NCBI RefSeq assembly: GCF_014647055.1
Contig: NZ_BMOL01000011.1
Span: 1 to 64,000, forward strand
DNA length: 64,000 bases
Direction of reading: 5' to 3'
DNA from: Deinococcus aerolatus
GTDB lineage: Bacteria; Deinococcota; Deinococci; Deinococcales; Deinococcaceae
The position numbers were made by a program, and so were the translations under genes. Positions 8,658 through 17,433 of the stretch are shown one piece after another (the stretch's first letter is position 1; each line of letters starts with the position of its first letter). The notes beneath the pieces were generated by a model, which was given only the letters and a program-made list of their open reading frames with translations, made no database searches and was not told the DNA's origin.

Positions 8658-8682
8658 AAAGCGGCCTCTTGGGCCGCTTTTT
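8658..8682 (+). terminator. Intrinsic terminator directly after the promoter
   Basis: A perfect nine-base stem (AAAGCGGCC at 8658-8666 with GGCCGCTTT at 8672-8680) has a five-base loop and ends in five T residues. It would stop transcription from the promoter at 8620 almost at once. If read through, transcription would reach the NERD gene at 8923. Confidence 0.75.
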
Positions 8683-8922
8683 CCGTATCTTGGTGCGGCC
8701 TCATCCTGACGCTGCCCTCTACCTGCTGTCTGATCCTCACCGATCTGGTCTGGGGCATGTGGTCGATGGCCTCCTGGGCTGGCCAGGGGAGGCGGTCCGA
8801 AGCCCACCGCATCCCTCGGGAACTTGTGCCCGGAAGTTTGCAGAACGACGCACCGCGGCGGTCAGCATGGGCCGCACATGTGACACCGCCGTCAAAGGCA
8901 TGAGGCTAAGCTGGACGCATCC

Positions 8923-9975
8923 ATGATTGTCAAAGAGCATCAGGCGCCGCCCACCAGTGACAAGTTCCAGCGCGCCGGGGACGACGCAGAGAGGCAGATG
9001 GCGTTCTACCTGCGCCGCGCCTACGGCAGTGACCCCGACGTGCATGTGTTTCACAACCTCCGCTTCGAGAAGGGTGAAGACGCCGCCCAGATCGATCACC
9101 TGATCCTCCACCGCAGCGGCGCCGTCATCGTCGAGAGCAAGAGCGTCACCAGCGCCGTGCGGATCAACGAGAGAGAGGAGTGGTCCCGGCAGTGGAACGG
9201 CCGCTGGACAGGCATGCCCTCTCCGGTCTTGCAGGCCAGACGCCAGGCTGATTTCCTGCGCTCCCTGCTGGAGGCCCACCGGGAGGAGTTGCTCGGCAAG
9301 TTTCTCTTCGGGTTCAAGCAGAAGAGCTTCCGGGCTTTTGTCATTGACGTGGTGGTGGCCATCAGTGACCAGGGCGTCGTGCAGCATGACGGGAAGCTGT
9401 CGGATGTGCGCAAGGCGGACCAAGTGCCTGACCGGGTGAGAGAGCTCATAGCAGACCACGTTCAGCTGGCCAAGGTCTTCAGCAAGGATCCTCGGTCGGA
9501 CACCTGGGGAGTCACGGTCACGCCAGAAGAGCTTGTCCGTGTCAGCGCATTTTTAAGGGCCAGGGACACGCCCCGTCGTCAACAGGGGAGACCAACCTCC
9601 CCGGCGCCAGCCACCCCTCTCTCACCTGCGCAGGTGGCCCCCACGGGGAGACATGTGGCCCCGGCACCGGAGGTTTTCCCTGCAAAGGTGGTCAGCGTCG
9701 ATGCTTCTCCACTATCCACAGCGGTGGCTGCATCCAATCTATCGGCCGTCACCTGCCGACATTGCCAGGGCACAGGTGTCGAGGTGGCCTACGGCAAATA
9801 TGGGTACTACGTCAAATGTCTCGAGTGTGAGGGCAACACGCGGATTCAACTGACCTGCCCGACGTGCGAGGGGAAGGCCAAACTTCGCAAGGCGGGGGCC
9901 GAGTTCTTCGCAGAGTGCGCGGAATGTCAGACCAGCTCCCTCTATCACCGGAACCAGCCTGTTAGTCGTGTTTGA
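8923..9975 (+). CDS. NERD-domain nuclease-like protein with C-terminal zinc ribbons
   Basis: This 350-residue protein has an N-terminal NERD (nuclease-related) domain. Acidic residues in AERQMAFYL near 24, the QIDHLILHRSGAVIVESKS segment near 56-74 with Asp and the Glu-X-Lys motif, and a later Gln-rich helix match the restriction-endonuclease-like fold. A low-complexity Pro-rich linker lies at about 215-265. The C-terminus has two four-Cys zinc ribbons: CRHCQGTG to CLEC, and CPTCEG to CAEC. It is likely a cytoplasmic DNA- or RNA-binding nuclease. It heads a four-gene run with tight spacing. The start is ATG 8923; no Shine-Dalgarno sequence is seen. Confidence 0.85.
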   Translation: MIVKEHQAPPTSDKFQRAGDDAERQMAFYLRRAYGSDPDVHVFHNLRFEKGEDAAQIDHLILHRSGAVIVESKSVTSAVRINEREEWSRQWNGRWTGMPSPVLQARRQADFLRSLLEAHREELLGKFLFGFKQKSFRAFVIDVVVAISDQGVVQHDGKLSDVRKADQVPDRVRELIADHVQLAKVFSKDPRSDTWGVTVTPEELVRVSAFLRARDTPRRQQGRPTSPAPATPLSPAQVAPTGRHVAPAPEVFPAKVVSVDASPLSTAVAASNLSAVTCRHCQGTGVEVAYGKYGYYVKCLECEGNTRIQLTCPTCEGKAKLRKAGAEFFAECAECQTSSLYHRNQPVSRV

Positions 9976-10058
9976 ACCAGACCGCCCTGCTCCACGCGTG
10001 GAATCTGGCAGAGGAAAGTGGGTCGTGGAAGGCGCGGCGCTCTCTTGGAGGGAGGAAG

Positions 10059-10541
10059 ATGGATGATGGCCGCGCGATCCTCGCCACCCTGCTGCGCCAT
10101 GAGGCGAAATCCAACTCCTACAAGTTTGCGCTGGTCCGGGCCCTTAATGACCTGGCCCTGCTTCATCCTGGGCCGAGCAATCAGAGGGTCATCGTGCCGC
10201 TGCGGGTGGTGGCCGAGCGGTGGTTGGTGTCCTACTGGGCGTTCGTGGGGGACGCGCCGATCTATCAGGGCCCACGGCCCAGACGCGCAGCGGGGACCGG
10301 ACAGGACCTGAGTTTCCGGACGGCCCTGACGGCGCTGCGCGGCGCCTGGGAAGCGTGGACGGGCACCCGCAGTGGGCCAGCGGATGGAGCGCTGCTGCTC
10401 GCCGCGTTTCAGGTGGGCCGTGCGTCTCTTCCAGAACCCCTGCAACGGCAGACACGAGCGACGATCTCCGCCATTGCACATGCGGTGCGGCAACCTGTCA
10501 GATATGCGGGGACAGGGGGCGCGCACGCGCTGTCGTTGTGA
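10059..10541 (+). CDS. Unrecognised protein of the NERD operon, 160 residues
   Basis: ATG 10059 is chosen because GGAGG lies seven bases before it. The frame is open back to a TTG at 9972, which overlaps the NERD stop and would give 189 residues. The segment HEAKSNSYKFALVRALNDLA and the later SFRTALTALRGAWEAW resemble, from memory, the N-terminal region of some large bacterial HNH-endonuclease-like proteins. No HNH motif is present here, so that is a weak lead. The gene ends at TGA 10539-10541, overlapping the next gene by four bases. A -1 slip on the G5 run at 10515-10519 would instead fuse it to the next gene. Confidence 0.65.
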   Translation: MDDGRAILATLLRHEAKSNSYKFALVRALNDLALLHPGPSNQRVIVPLRVVAERWLVSYWAFVGDAPIYQGPRPRRAAGTGQDLSFRTALTALRGAWEAWTGTRSGPADGALLLAAFQVGRASLPEPLQRQTRATISAIAHAVRQPVRYAGTGGAHALSL

Positions 10542-12022
10542 CGCTCTTTGACGGCAATTCCAGGCTTCTGGTGGGCCGCCGTGCCCTTCAGCGCTGGATC
10601 ACGGAGAATTATGACCTGATCATCAATAGCGTTGGGTCACTGAAGCGCAAGCAGAAGCTGGGCGAACTTCTCGACCACCTGAAGCGCTCGGTGTTTCCCC
10701 TGCTGGAATACGACGCTGAAGCCATGCGAGACTTGCTCAACGTTCTGGAGCATGAAGCCCACAAGCCTGTGGGTGAGAAGGAATTGAGGACCTCCGCTCG
10801 GGCGGTGGTGAATACCATGGTCGTACCCATTCGGGTGGCTGTCGCGTTCGAAAGTCACCGCGATGAGACGCTGCTGCAGGCGATGGACCGTGCCACGCGG
10901 AACATTCATCAGCCTGACCGGGCCAGTACCAAATGGAAGCTCGGGGCCTCCAGCTTGGAGTTGCGTGACGAGACGGTGGCGAAACTTTTGCACACGGACC
11001 ACCGCCTGAACGAGGCGGATGCCCTGTACCTCGGACCCCGCTTCCGGGATGTTAGTCATATGTCGGAAGTGGGATACGACCCCAGCAATCGGGCAGCAGC
11101 GGTGGTCGCCTTTGTCAACGGAACAGGCGAGGTACCCCGGCGAGTGCGCGCTTTATTCAAGGAGGCCGTCGGCGTTGACTTCGCCAACAGCCCTCGCCGC
11201 CGCGCGGACGTGATCGTTGCGGTGGTGGCCGAAGGTCTGGAGAACGCGCATGACGAGGCGCGTGAGGGATTCGAGACCACGCTGCGGGATTTTTTCGGAA
11301 CGAAGAAATTTGGGGAGGTCCAGACGACGCCTGAAATGACACAGCGATCAGCTGACGATCTGCTGAAGGCGGCGGAAGCTGAGATCGCGGTGCGAGAATT
11401 TCAGGCGACGGAGTCACCCACGAACAGAGAGCTCGCCATCCGCGGCGCGATTGCCCTGGCTGCGGTGGGGACCTTGCGGCGTCAGTTCGGCACGCGCGCG
11501 GGCAGCGTGCTGCGCCCAGCAGCGCTGGTTGAGAAGATGATGTCGGAGCCATTCGGACGGCAACTTCTCGCCGAGGGAATCAAAGCCTGGCAACAAAACG
11601 GGCAGGTCCGCTGGTATGACCCGGCCTCCCGTCAACCTGGGCGCCGCGTATCGCCAAATGGAGAGTACAGCGCCGAGGACGACTACCTGCACGACGACGA
11701 TCTGTTCGCGCTGTACCCAATCTCGCCGGACGCTGTGCCCGTCAACACGGGGCCGAAAACGCCGTTTCAGTTGCTGGATCATGTGAGGAGGCTGCTGGAG
11801 GGGCCGGGAGGAATGCGGGCCGCACTTGAGGACCTCGCGTCCCTACCAGAGATGACGCGTGAAGGATTGGACCCAGAGGTGGCGAAGAAGGTCTTGGACC
11901 CGCTGGATGAAGCAAGGGGGCTCCTCGGAACTCTGGTGATGGTGCACAGGCGTCGCGCACAAGCGCGTGAACGTGAACGCAGCAACGCAGAAGGCAACCT
12001 GGATATGGACGAGGAGGAGTGA
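10538..12022 (+). CDS. Unrecognised protein of the NERD operon, 494 residues
   Basis: GTG 10538 is taken as the start because it overlaps the previous stop as GTGA. The frame stays open far upstream, but there it only shadows the previous gene. The protein is mostly helical and highly charged, with no signal peptide or membrane segments. It ends in an Arg-rich then acidic tail, RRRAQARERERSNAEG then MDEEE. A block near residues 395-430 (KAWQQNGQVRWYDPASRQPG) looks like a small beta unit. I see no nuclease, ATPase or methylase motif and do not recognise the family. Its place between two nuclease-like genes suggests it is a structural, sensing or regulatory part of the same system. Confidence 0.75.
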   Translation: MTLFDGNSRLLVGRRALQRWITENYDLIINSVGSLKRKQKLGELLDHLKRSVFPLLEYDAEAMRDLLNVLEHEAHKPVGEKELRTSARAVVNTMVVPIRVAVAFESHRDETLLQAMDRATRNIHQPDRASTKWKLGASSLELRDETVAKLLHTDHRLNEADALYLGPRFRDVSHMSEVGYDPSNRAAAVVAFVNGTGEVPRRVRALFKEAVGVDFANSPRRRADVIVAVVAEGLENAHDEAREGFETTLRDFFGTKKFGEVQTTPEMTQRSADDLLKAAEAEIAVREFQATESPTNRELAIRGAIALAAVGTLRRQFGTRAGSVLRPAALVEKMMSEPFGRQLLAEGIKAWQQNGQVRWYDPASRQPGRRVSPNGEYSAEDDYLHDDDLFALYPISPDAVPVNTGPKTPFQLLDHVRRLLEGPGGMRAALEDLASLPEMTREGLDPEVAKKVLDPLDEARGLLGTLVMVHRRRAQARERERSNAEGNLDMDEEE

Positions 12023-12025
12023 ACG

Positions 12026-12382
12026 ATGACCGTCTACGATTACGTTCAGCTTCACCTCCAGCTCGGCTCGCTTGTAAGTGAGAGTGTTCCGCACGCGTTT
12101 GACCTGAGGCGCGGAATTCCAGCGTCCCTGCCACACGCTCTGAACGCGGTGTATATCGTGGAGTCGCTCGGTGGGCGCGTCGCGTACGTGGGGTCGACGC
12201 GCGTCACGACTGCCAAGAGGTTACGTCAGCACATGCGCCGTTGGAAGCGCGCTACGCGCTGGGTTCGCGTGTGGGTGCTGCCTGTCGCCGAACACGTCCC
12301 AGAGCATGAATTGCGAAGAGCGGAAGGAATCGTCGGCCGTAGCCTTCACCCCCGTGACAATCGCCGTCTCCCAGCGGTATAG
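12026..12382 (+). CDS. GIY-YIG-like nuclease domain protein
   Basis: This 118-residue protein shows GIY-YIG hallmarks. The first strand is AVYIVESLGG near 41-50 (GIY replaced by VYI). AYVGST near 53-58 matches YIG. An Arg and His follow in TAKRLRQHMRRW, and a candidate metal-binding Glu and basic helix lie in ELRRAEGIVGRSLHPRDN near 95-112. It starts three bases after the previous stop with a good AGGAGG upstream. It is the last gene of the run and is followed by a 30-base palindromic terminator. Nuclease activity is inferred from the fold motifs, which are divergent. Confidence 0.7.
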   Translation: MTVYDYVQLHLQLGSLVSESVPHAFDLRRGIPASLPHALNAVYIVESLGGRVAYVGSTRVTTAKRLRQHMRRWKRATRWVRVWVLPVAEHVPEHELRRAEGIVGRSLHPRDNRRLPAV

Positions 12383-12407
12383 CGATTAGGCCCCTCCCTC
12401 CAAGCCT

Positions 12408-12437
12408 GAAATGCCCCCTTGCTAGCAAGGGGGCATT
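12408..12437. terminator. Perfect 30-base palindromic terminator
   Basis: The arm AAATGCCCCCTTGCT at 12408-12422 is followed directly by its exact reverse complement. It lies 25 bases after the GIY-YIG gene and closes the four-gene set. The A- and T-rich ends allow action on either strand. Confidence 0.75.
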
Positions 12438-12504
12438 TGCAGAACGTCCCAGCCCGTAAGGCACGAACAAGGCACGCGGCCCATTACACGTATTAGATAA
12501 AAAG

Positions 12505-12531
12505 AAAAAACCCCCTCTAGGAGGGGGTTTT
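12505..12531 (-). terminator. Terminator of the tRNA operon
   Basis: On the minus strand, AACCCCCTC pairs with GAGGGGGTT around a two-base loop and is followed by a T-rich run. It sits three bases past the CCA end of tRNA-Arg. Confidence 0.75.
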
Positions 12532-12533
12532 GC

Positions 12534-12610
<77 letters not shown>

Positions 12611-12635
12611 GTAATGCGGAATGGAAGCGGCGCTG

Positions 12636-12723
12636 TGGCGAAGAGGGAGGGATTCGAACCCTCGATACCTTGCGGTATACATCCTTAGCAGGGATGCGGT
12701 TTCAACCACTCACCCACCTCTCC
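12636..12723 (-). tRNA. tRNA-Ser, anticodon GCT
   Basis: The gene is 88 bases with a long variable arm, as expected for serine. The acceptor GGAGAGG pairs with CCTCTTC including one G-U pair. The anticodon loop CTGCTAA gives GCT, reading AGC and AGT. An encoded CCA lies at 12636-12638. It is the middle gene of the tRNA operon. Confidence 0.94.
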
Positions 12724-12748
12724 TCGGTTGTGCCGGGCCGCTGTGACG

Positions 12749-12836
<88 letters not shown>

Positions 12837-12885
12837 ATTCACGGCGGGTGCGTTCCTGGGGACAGGCCCCAAAAGCGCGAAGGGA

Positions 12886-12914
12886 AGTATAGGGAGCCCC
12901 CCCTGACTTGTCAA
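12886..12914 (-). promoter_or_regulatory. Promoter of the tRNA operon, TTGACA-17-TATACT
   Basis: On the minus strand, TTGACA (12914-12909) and TATACT (12891-12886) are 17 bases apart, about 50 bases before the first tRNA. The TGA inside the -35 hexamer is also the stop codon of the upstream nitrilase-like gene. Confidence 0.8.
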
Positions 12915-14182
12915 CGCCTGCGCCTCAGCAACAAGGCCGCCAGCCCCAGGCCCAGAGCAGCCACAGGCCACAGGTTAGGGAGCGGGACACGGCGCGGCTG
13001 GTCCTGACCATTCAGAATGACCTCCAGTGCGGCCTCGTGCGGAAGGCGGGGCGGCGGCGGCATGGTGCAGGCAGGCAGCCGCAGATCGGCCTGCAGGACG
13101 TCCGTGCGGTAGGCATTCTCACGGGCGTGGCCGCTGTGAGCGGCAAGTTGACGGCCGATGGTCCGCAGCGTCTCGTTCGGACCGTCTGCTACCCAGGGCG
13201 TCAGCGCCAGAAAGCCGGGGCGCGGTTCAGTCATCACGTAGCTGCGTGGGGTGGGGGCGTCCCCGGCGCGGCCGGTGATGGCGCTCTGTCCGTCGAAGCT
13301 CAGGTCCAGCAGGTTGCCCACCACCATCGGGTTGACGGCGTAACGGATGCTCTCGCCGGACGTGGTGGCGGTCCAACTCGATTCCAGCCACGCCACTGGC
13401 TGATCACGCAGGTTGGACGGGTCCGGCGGCAGCCCTTCTCTGGTCGTCCAGGCTGCGCCGTTGGCGTCGGGTTGCAGCAACACGGTGCAGCCCTGCGCCT
13501 CCAGCCGTCCGATCACGTCGGCGCGGAAGGCGTCCAGGCTGATTGCCACGCCCAGATCGCCCACCGGTGTTGGAAAGACGCGCAGTTCGCCCAGCTGCCC
13601 AGGTGTCAGGTCCACGCCGCCGGCTTCCTCGTCGGGGGTCAGGTGAACCTTGTCGGCCACGCCGATCAGGGTGCCGTCCGGGGCCAGCAGCACGGTCTGG
13701 TTGGTCAGCGTGCCGGCCTCGCGCCGGGGCTGGCCGCCCACCAGACGGTAGCGGGGCATGGGCGCGGAGCCGCAGCACAGATACACGCCGTACTCGCGGG
13801 CCAGATCGCGGCAGGTGTGCAGGTACAGCCGGGTGTTGGCCTCGCTGCCTACCAGTTGCAGGGCGCGGATGGGGGAGACCCCCTCGCGCAGCAGCACCGG
13901 TAGCACGCGGAACAGGCGGGCCAGCGTCAGCGCCAGCGCCACCCGCTCAAAGGTCTTCAAGGGCAGCGCCCAGCGCGCACCGCGCAGCACCAGCGGCAGC
14001 CCGTTCAGCTCGGTCAGGACCACCAGATTGGGCTGGTCAGGCGAGAGATGGGGCCGGGCCGCCTCCAGTTGCCCGCGCATCCAGCTCCGGAAGGCGTCGG
14101 CGCTGACGAAGTGTTCGGCCCCCCACTTGGGCTGCACGGCGATGGCGCGGAACACGCGCGGCTGACTGGAGGGATCAGACAT
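12911..14182 (-). CDS. Nitrilase-superfamily protein with a C-terminal membrane anchor, catalytic Cys replaced
   Basis: This 423-residue protein has the carbon-nitrogen hydrolase fold. The catalytic-type Glu is in [12 protein letters not shown] near 53-64 and the Lys in [10 protein letters not shown] near 178-187. In the strand that normally carries the nucleophile Cys the sequence is [12 protein letters not shown] near 210-221, with Ser in the Cys position. It may be inactive, or act by a different mechanism. The C-terminus has a hydrophobic segment ([16 protein letters not shown]) followed by RRRR, a membrane anchor with a basic end. A -10 TAGCCT lies six bases before ATG 14182, suggesting a leaderless transcript. 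The substrate is unknown. Confidence 0.78.
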   Translation of the reverse strand: MSDPSSQPRVFRAIAVQPKWGAEHFVSADAFRSWMRGQLEAARPHLSPDQPNLVVLTELNGLPLVLRGARWALPLKTFERVALALTLARLFRVLPVLLREGVSPIRALQLVGSEANTRLYLHTCRDLAREYGVYLCCGSAPMPRYRLVGGQPRREAGTLTNQTVLLAPDGTLIGVADKVHLTPDEEAGGVDLTPGQLGELRVFPTPVGDLGVAISLDAFRADVIGRLEAQGCTVLLQPDANGAAWTTREGLPPDPSNLRDQPVAWLESSWTATTSGESIRYAVNPMVVGNLLDLSFDGQSAITGRAGDAPTPRSYVMTEPRPGFLALTPWVADGPNETLRTIGRQLAAHSGHARENAYRTDVLQADLRLPACTMPPPPRLPHEAALEVILNGQDQPRRVPLPNLWPVAALGLGLAALLLRRRR

Positions 14183-14275
14183 ACCCGCAGGCTAGTGGCT
14201 GGCACGGGATCGGACGTGAATTCCACCTGTACGGACCCCCATGCCCGCCCTGGGGTGCGGCGTAGACTGGCCCCC

Positions 14276-15508
14276 ATGAGCGATTTACTTCAGACGATTC
14301 GTGGCCTCTCCAAGAAAACCGAGAGCAAGATCGTGATGGTGGTGCTGGACGGCGTGGGCGGCCTGCCGCTGACGGTCAACGGCGAGACCGAGCTGGCCAC
14401 GGCAAAGACGCCCAACCTGGACGCGCTGGCTGCCGGGTCCCAGCTGGGTCAGCTGGAACTGGTGGGCGCAGGCATCACCCCCGGCAGCGGCCCCGGCCAC
14501 CTGAGTCTGTTCGGCTACGATCCGCTGACCTACGTGGTGGGGCGCGGGGCGCTGTCGGCCGTCGGCATTGGCGTCAAGCTGAACAAAGGGGACGTGGCGG
14601 TGCGCGGCAATTTCGCCACGCTGGGCGCGGGGCGCATCGTGGAAGACCGGCGTGCGGGCCGCCCCAGCGACGAGAAGAACGCTGAGACCGTGACGCAGCT
14701 TAAAACTGCCATTCCTGAGATCGATGGTGTGCCTGTCGAGATCTACACCGAGTCCGAGCACCGCTTCGTGGTGGTGTTCCGCGCCCAGGGGGGCGAGGTG
14801 CTGGGCGCGAACATTGGCGACGTGGACCCGCAGGACACCGGCGTGCCGCCGCTCCGGGCCGAGGCCCACGACGACGCCAGCGTCAAGACGGCGGGGCTGG
14901 TCAACGCCTTCGTCGAGCGGGCCGAGGCCGCACTCAGGGACGACGCCCAGGTCAACGGCGTGCTGTTCCGGGGCTACAGCGACGTGCCGCACTTCCCCAG
15001 CTTCGACGACGCCTACAAGCTCAACGCCGCGTGCATCGCCTCATACCCCATGTACAAGGGACTGGCGAGTCTGGTGGGCATGGATGTGCTGGACGTGCCG
15101 GGCGAGGAGGACGCGCTAGACGGCAAGGTGCAGGTGCTGACCGAGCACTGGACCAACTACGATTTCTTCTTCTTCCACGTCAAGAAGACCGACAGCACCG
15201 GCGAGGACGGCGATTTCGCGGCCAAGGTGGGCAAGATCGAACTGTTCGACGCGCTGCTGCCCCGGATTCTGGCGCTGGAGCCGGACGTGCTGTGCATCGT
15301 GGGTGACCACAGCACGCCCAGCAAGCTGTCCAGCCACTCGTGGCACCCGGTGCCGGTGCTGATCCGCAGCGAGCATGGACGCAAGGATCTGTCCACCCGT
15401 TACACCGAGGAGGAGGCCGGGAAGGGCAGTCTCGGCCTGCGCCGCGGCACGGACCTGATGCCGCTGCTGATGGCGAATGCGCTGAAACTGAACAAATACG
15501 GTGCCTGA
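14276..15508 (+). CDS. apgM: 2,3-bisphosphoglycerate-independent phosphoglycerate mutase, archaeal type
   Basis: This 410-residue enzyme interconverts 3- and 2-phosphoglycerate in glycolysis and gluconeogenesis. The alkaline-phosphatase-superfamily metal sites are visible. [10 protein letters not shown] is near residue 20 and [14 protein letters not shown] near 70-83, with the serine of the phospho-enzyme. The late motif is [10 protein letters not shown] then [10 protein letters not shown] near 340-360. The length fits the ApgM type rather than the longer GpmI type. ATG 14276 is chosen because TAGACT (14263-14268) lies seven bases upstream, a leaderless start; the frame continues far upstream without support. 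It is divergent from the nitrilase-like gene. Confidence 0.92.
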   Translation: MSDLLQTIRGLSKKTESKIVMVVLDGVGGLPLTVNGETELATAKTPNLDALAAGSQLGQLELVGAGITPGSGPGHLSLFGYDPLTYVVGRGALSAVGIGVKLNKGDVAVRGNFATLGAGRIVEDRRAGRPSDEKNAETVTQLKTAIPEIDGVPVEIYTESEHRFVVVFRAQGGEVLGANIGDVDPQDTGVPPLRAEAHDDASVKTAGLVNAFVERAEAALRDDAQVNGVLFRGYSDVPHFPSFDDAYKLNAACIASYPMYKGLASLVGMDVLDVPGEEDALDGKVQVLTEHWTNYDFFFFHVKKTDSTGEDGDFAAKVGKIELFDALLPRILALEPDVLCIVGDHSTPSKLSSHSWHPVPVLIRSEHGRKDLSTRYTEEEAGKGSLGLRRGTDLMPLLMANALKLNKYGA

Positions 15509-15860
15509 GCGGACCGCCCGACATTTACCTGTCCTTGACTCCTGAAGGTCTGTTGAAGCGGGGATGAGGGGCCGAACGAATAGAGAGAGGGGGGTGGGCC
15601 GGGGGGCCTGGCCGGCCTCTCTCCCTTTTGCTGCGGCTGACGGCGGCTGTGCCCGGAGTCGGCAGATGTACAGGGCATGCGACTGTGCTTCACCCCAGGT
15701 AAAGATTATCTGACAGGGCATTTACTGTCGGGCCATTTTGTGGTGCGTGGTCTGCGGCAGCATGACAGTCACGAACGAGGCGGGAGGGGACAACAGGTTG
15801 TTGTCCTGCACGCGCCGCCTCCCCCAGTTCGACACCCGCACTCACCACAAGGAGACTCAC
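15509..15860. other. Intergenic leader region with hairpins
   Basis: No gene is supported here. A GC-rich inverted stretch near 15585-15630 (AGAGAG to CTCTCT) may end the apgM transcript. A nested hairpin at 15777-15821 precedes the next gene, and a clear AAGGAG lies at its start codon. Confidence 0.5.
15777..15821 (+). promoter_or_regulatory. Nested hairpin in the 5' leader of the PRC-barrel gene
   Basis: An outer stem GAGGCGG/CCGCCTC (15777-15783 with 15815-15821) encloses an inner stem GGACAACA/TGTTGTCC (15788-15795 with 15799-15806). It lies 28 bases before the Shine-Dalgarno AAGGAG. A role in mRNA stability or control is inferred. Confidence 0.45.
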
Positions 15861-16742
15861 ATGGCCCGTTTGATGCCCCTGTCCGATATCACTGCCCAGC
15901 ACTCCGACGTTCTCGGCAACGACTACTACGATCCCACCGGGCAGACCGCCTACGGCATGAACGGCGAGAAGATCGGCACCATTCGCGGCGCCCTGGCCGA
16001 GCCTGAGACCGGCAAGATCCGTTACCTGCTGGTAGACGTGGGCGGCTGGTTTTCCACCAAGGAAGTCGTCGTGCCCGTGGGCATGTCCACCTTCCAGGGT
16101 GACGAGGTGCATTTCACCAACCTGACCAAAGAGCAGGTCGGCGACATGCGCGAGTACCGCATGGGTGAGGAGTACGACACCGACGCCCAGCTGTCCGACG
16201 AGCGGGTGCTGCGCGCCGCCCACAAGGATTACGAGGTTGACGAGAGCCAGTACGCCGCACGGGCTGGCTTCCGCGACGACGACGCCATGTACCAGACCCC
16301 CGACAAGCTGCGCCTGCTTGAGGAGCGTCTGGTCGTTAACAAGGACCGTTTCGTGGCGGGCAGCGTGGAGGTCGGCAAGCGCGTCGAGACCCACCAGGAA
16401 AACGTGAACGTGGACCTGATGCGCGAGGAAGTGGTGATCGAGCGCCACGCCGTCAGCGACGGGCAGGCCGTGGAGGGCGCGGTGCTGGGCGAGGATTCCA
16501 GAACCATGCATATCGATCTGGAAGCCGAGCGGGCCAACGTCAGCAAGCAGGCCTTTGTGACCGAGGAAGTCACCGTTGGCAAGCGTGAGGTGGCCGATTC
16601 CCAGACCGTGACCGAGACCGTGGGCCGCGAGGTGCTGGAAGTGAACAAGAGCGGTGACGTACGTCTCGATGCTGAGGGCCGTCCGATGACGGACCGTACG
16701 GTGGCCGACGACGCCACGCGCGACACCACCCGCAAGGTCTAA
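15861..16742 (+). CDS. PRC-barrel and DUF2382 stress protein
   Basis: The N-terminal PRC-barrel covers about residues 25-105 ([30 protein letters not shown]). A DUF2382 domain follows at about 150-275, with [24 protein letters not shown] and a repeated [14 protein letters not shown] pattern. DUF2382 proteins (YsnF/AvaK group) are linked to stress responses in other bacteria; the biochemical role is not known. The protein is acidic and cytoplasmic. ATG 15861 is supported by AAGGAG six bases upstream. A second DUF2382 gene follows 78 bases later, so the two probably form one transcript. Confidence 0.88.
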   Translation: MARLMPLSDITAQHSDVLGNDYYDPTGQTAYGMNGEKIGTIRGALAEPETGKIRYLLVDVGGWFSTKEVVVPVGMSTFQGDEVHFTNLTKEQVGDMREYRMGEEYDTDAQLSDERVLRAAHKDYEVDESQYAARAGFRDDDAMYQTPDKLRLLEERLVVNKDRFVAGSVEVGKRVETHQENVNVDLMREEVVIERHAVSDGQAVEGAVLGEDSRTMHIDLEAERANVSKQAFVTEEVTVGKREVADSQTVTETVGREVLEVNKSGDVRLDAEGRPMTDRTVADDATRDTTRKV

Positions 16743-16820
16743 ACCCGTTATCCGGGGCAGGGCAACTTCGCACAAGAGGTTGCCCTGCCCTTCATGTGCG
16801 GAAGCAGAACAGGAGCAGAC

Positions 16821-17324
16821 ATGACAGACCGACACGACGCAGATCGGGATAGCGAAGACTTCACCGCAGCTGAAAGACCTGAGGCCAGTGGATCAGACGC
16901 CATGGGCGGCACCACCACCATCGAATTGAGGGAGGAGCGCCTGATTGTTGAGAAGGATCGGGAGGTGGCGGGCCGTGTGTCGTTTACCCGCGAACTCAGG
17001 CACGAGACCGTGCAGGTGCCCGTCGAACTGGTGACGGAAGTGCTGGTGATCGAGCATCTGGCTGACGGCCCGGCAGGCAACGAGGCCGTGATTCTGCTGG
17101 ACGGCACGCCCCTGGCCCCCGGCGAACGGCGCGAACTGCTGGTGTACCGCGAGGAAGCCCACGTCGAGAAGCGCGTGGCGGTACACGAGCACGTACAGAT
17201 CAGCAAGCGTCAGGTGGTGGAGACCCGCCGCTTCGAGGCCACCCTGGGCCGTGAGGAACTGGTGGTCCACCCGCAGGGTGACGTGAGTGTGACCGAGAGC
17301 GCGCCGGGCGACATCCCCCGCTAG
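16821..17324 (+). CDS. DUF2382 protein, shorter paralogue
   Basis: This 167-residue protein begins MTDRHDADRDSEDF, a disordered acidic lead. It then has DUF2382 repeats: LREERLIVEKDREVAGRVSF near 38-57 and YREEAHVEKRVAVHEHVQIS near 110-130. It lacks the PRC-barrel of its upstream neighbour. An AGGAG lies eight bases before ATG 16821. It probably acts with the larger paralogue in a stress response, as inferred from shared family and position. Confidence 0.85.
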   Translation: MTDRHDADRDSEDFTAAERPEASGSDAMGGTTTIELREERLIVEKDREVAGRVSFTRELRHETVQVPVELVTEVLVIEHLADGPAGNEAVILLDGTPLAPGERRELLVYREEAHVEKRVAVHEHVQISKRQVVETRRFEATLGREELVVHPQGDVSVTESAPGDIPR

Positions 17325-17433
17325 GTGCCCAGGCCAGCAGGCCACCCACCCGGCAGGGCCGTCCAGACAAGCCGTCCGGTTTGTGGGGTGTGGCCCCTGG
17401 TCCGCAGCCACACAGGGGCGCACAATTGACGGC

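Larger units (their letters stand above)
8298..8922. other. 625-base gap with isolated promoter and terminator
   Basis: No open frame here looks coding. The notable contents are a consensus promoter at 8620-8648 pointing right and a perfect hairpin terminator at 8658-8682. A short direct repeat CATGCAGGT lies near 8514-8534. The remaining 240 bases before the NERD gene have no obvious elements. Confidence 0.6.

Noticed and set aside
10220..10537. 106-codon extension of the 494-residue gene
   Set aside because: It fully overlaps the preceding gene in another frame and is Gly/Pro/Arg-rich. The GTG at 10538 overlaps the stop in the usual coupled way.
14048..14275. N-terminal extension of apgM
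   Set aside because: It overlaps the divergent nitrilase-like gene and its promoter. ATG 14276 has a leaderless -10 directly before it.
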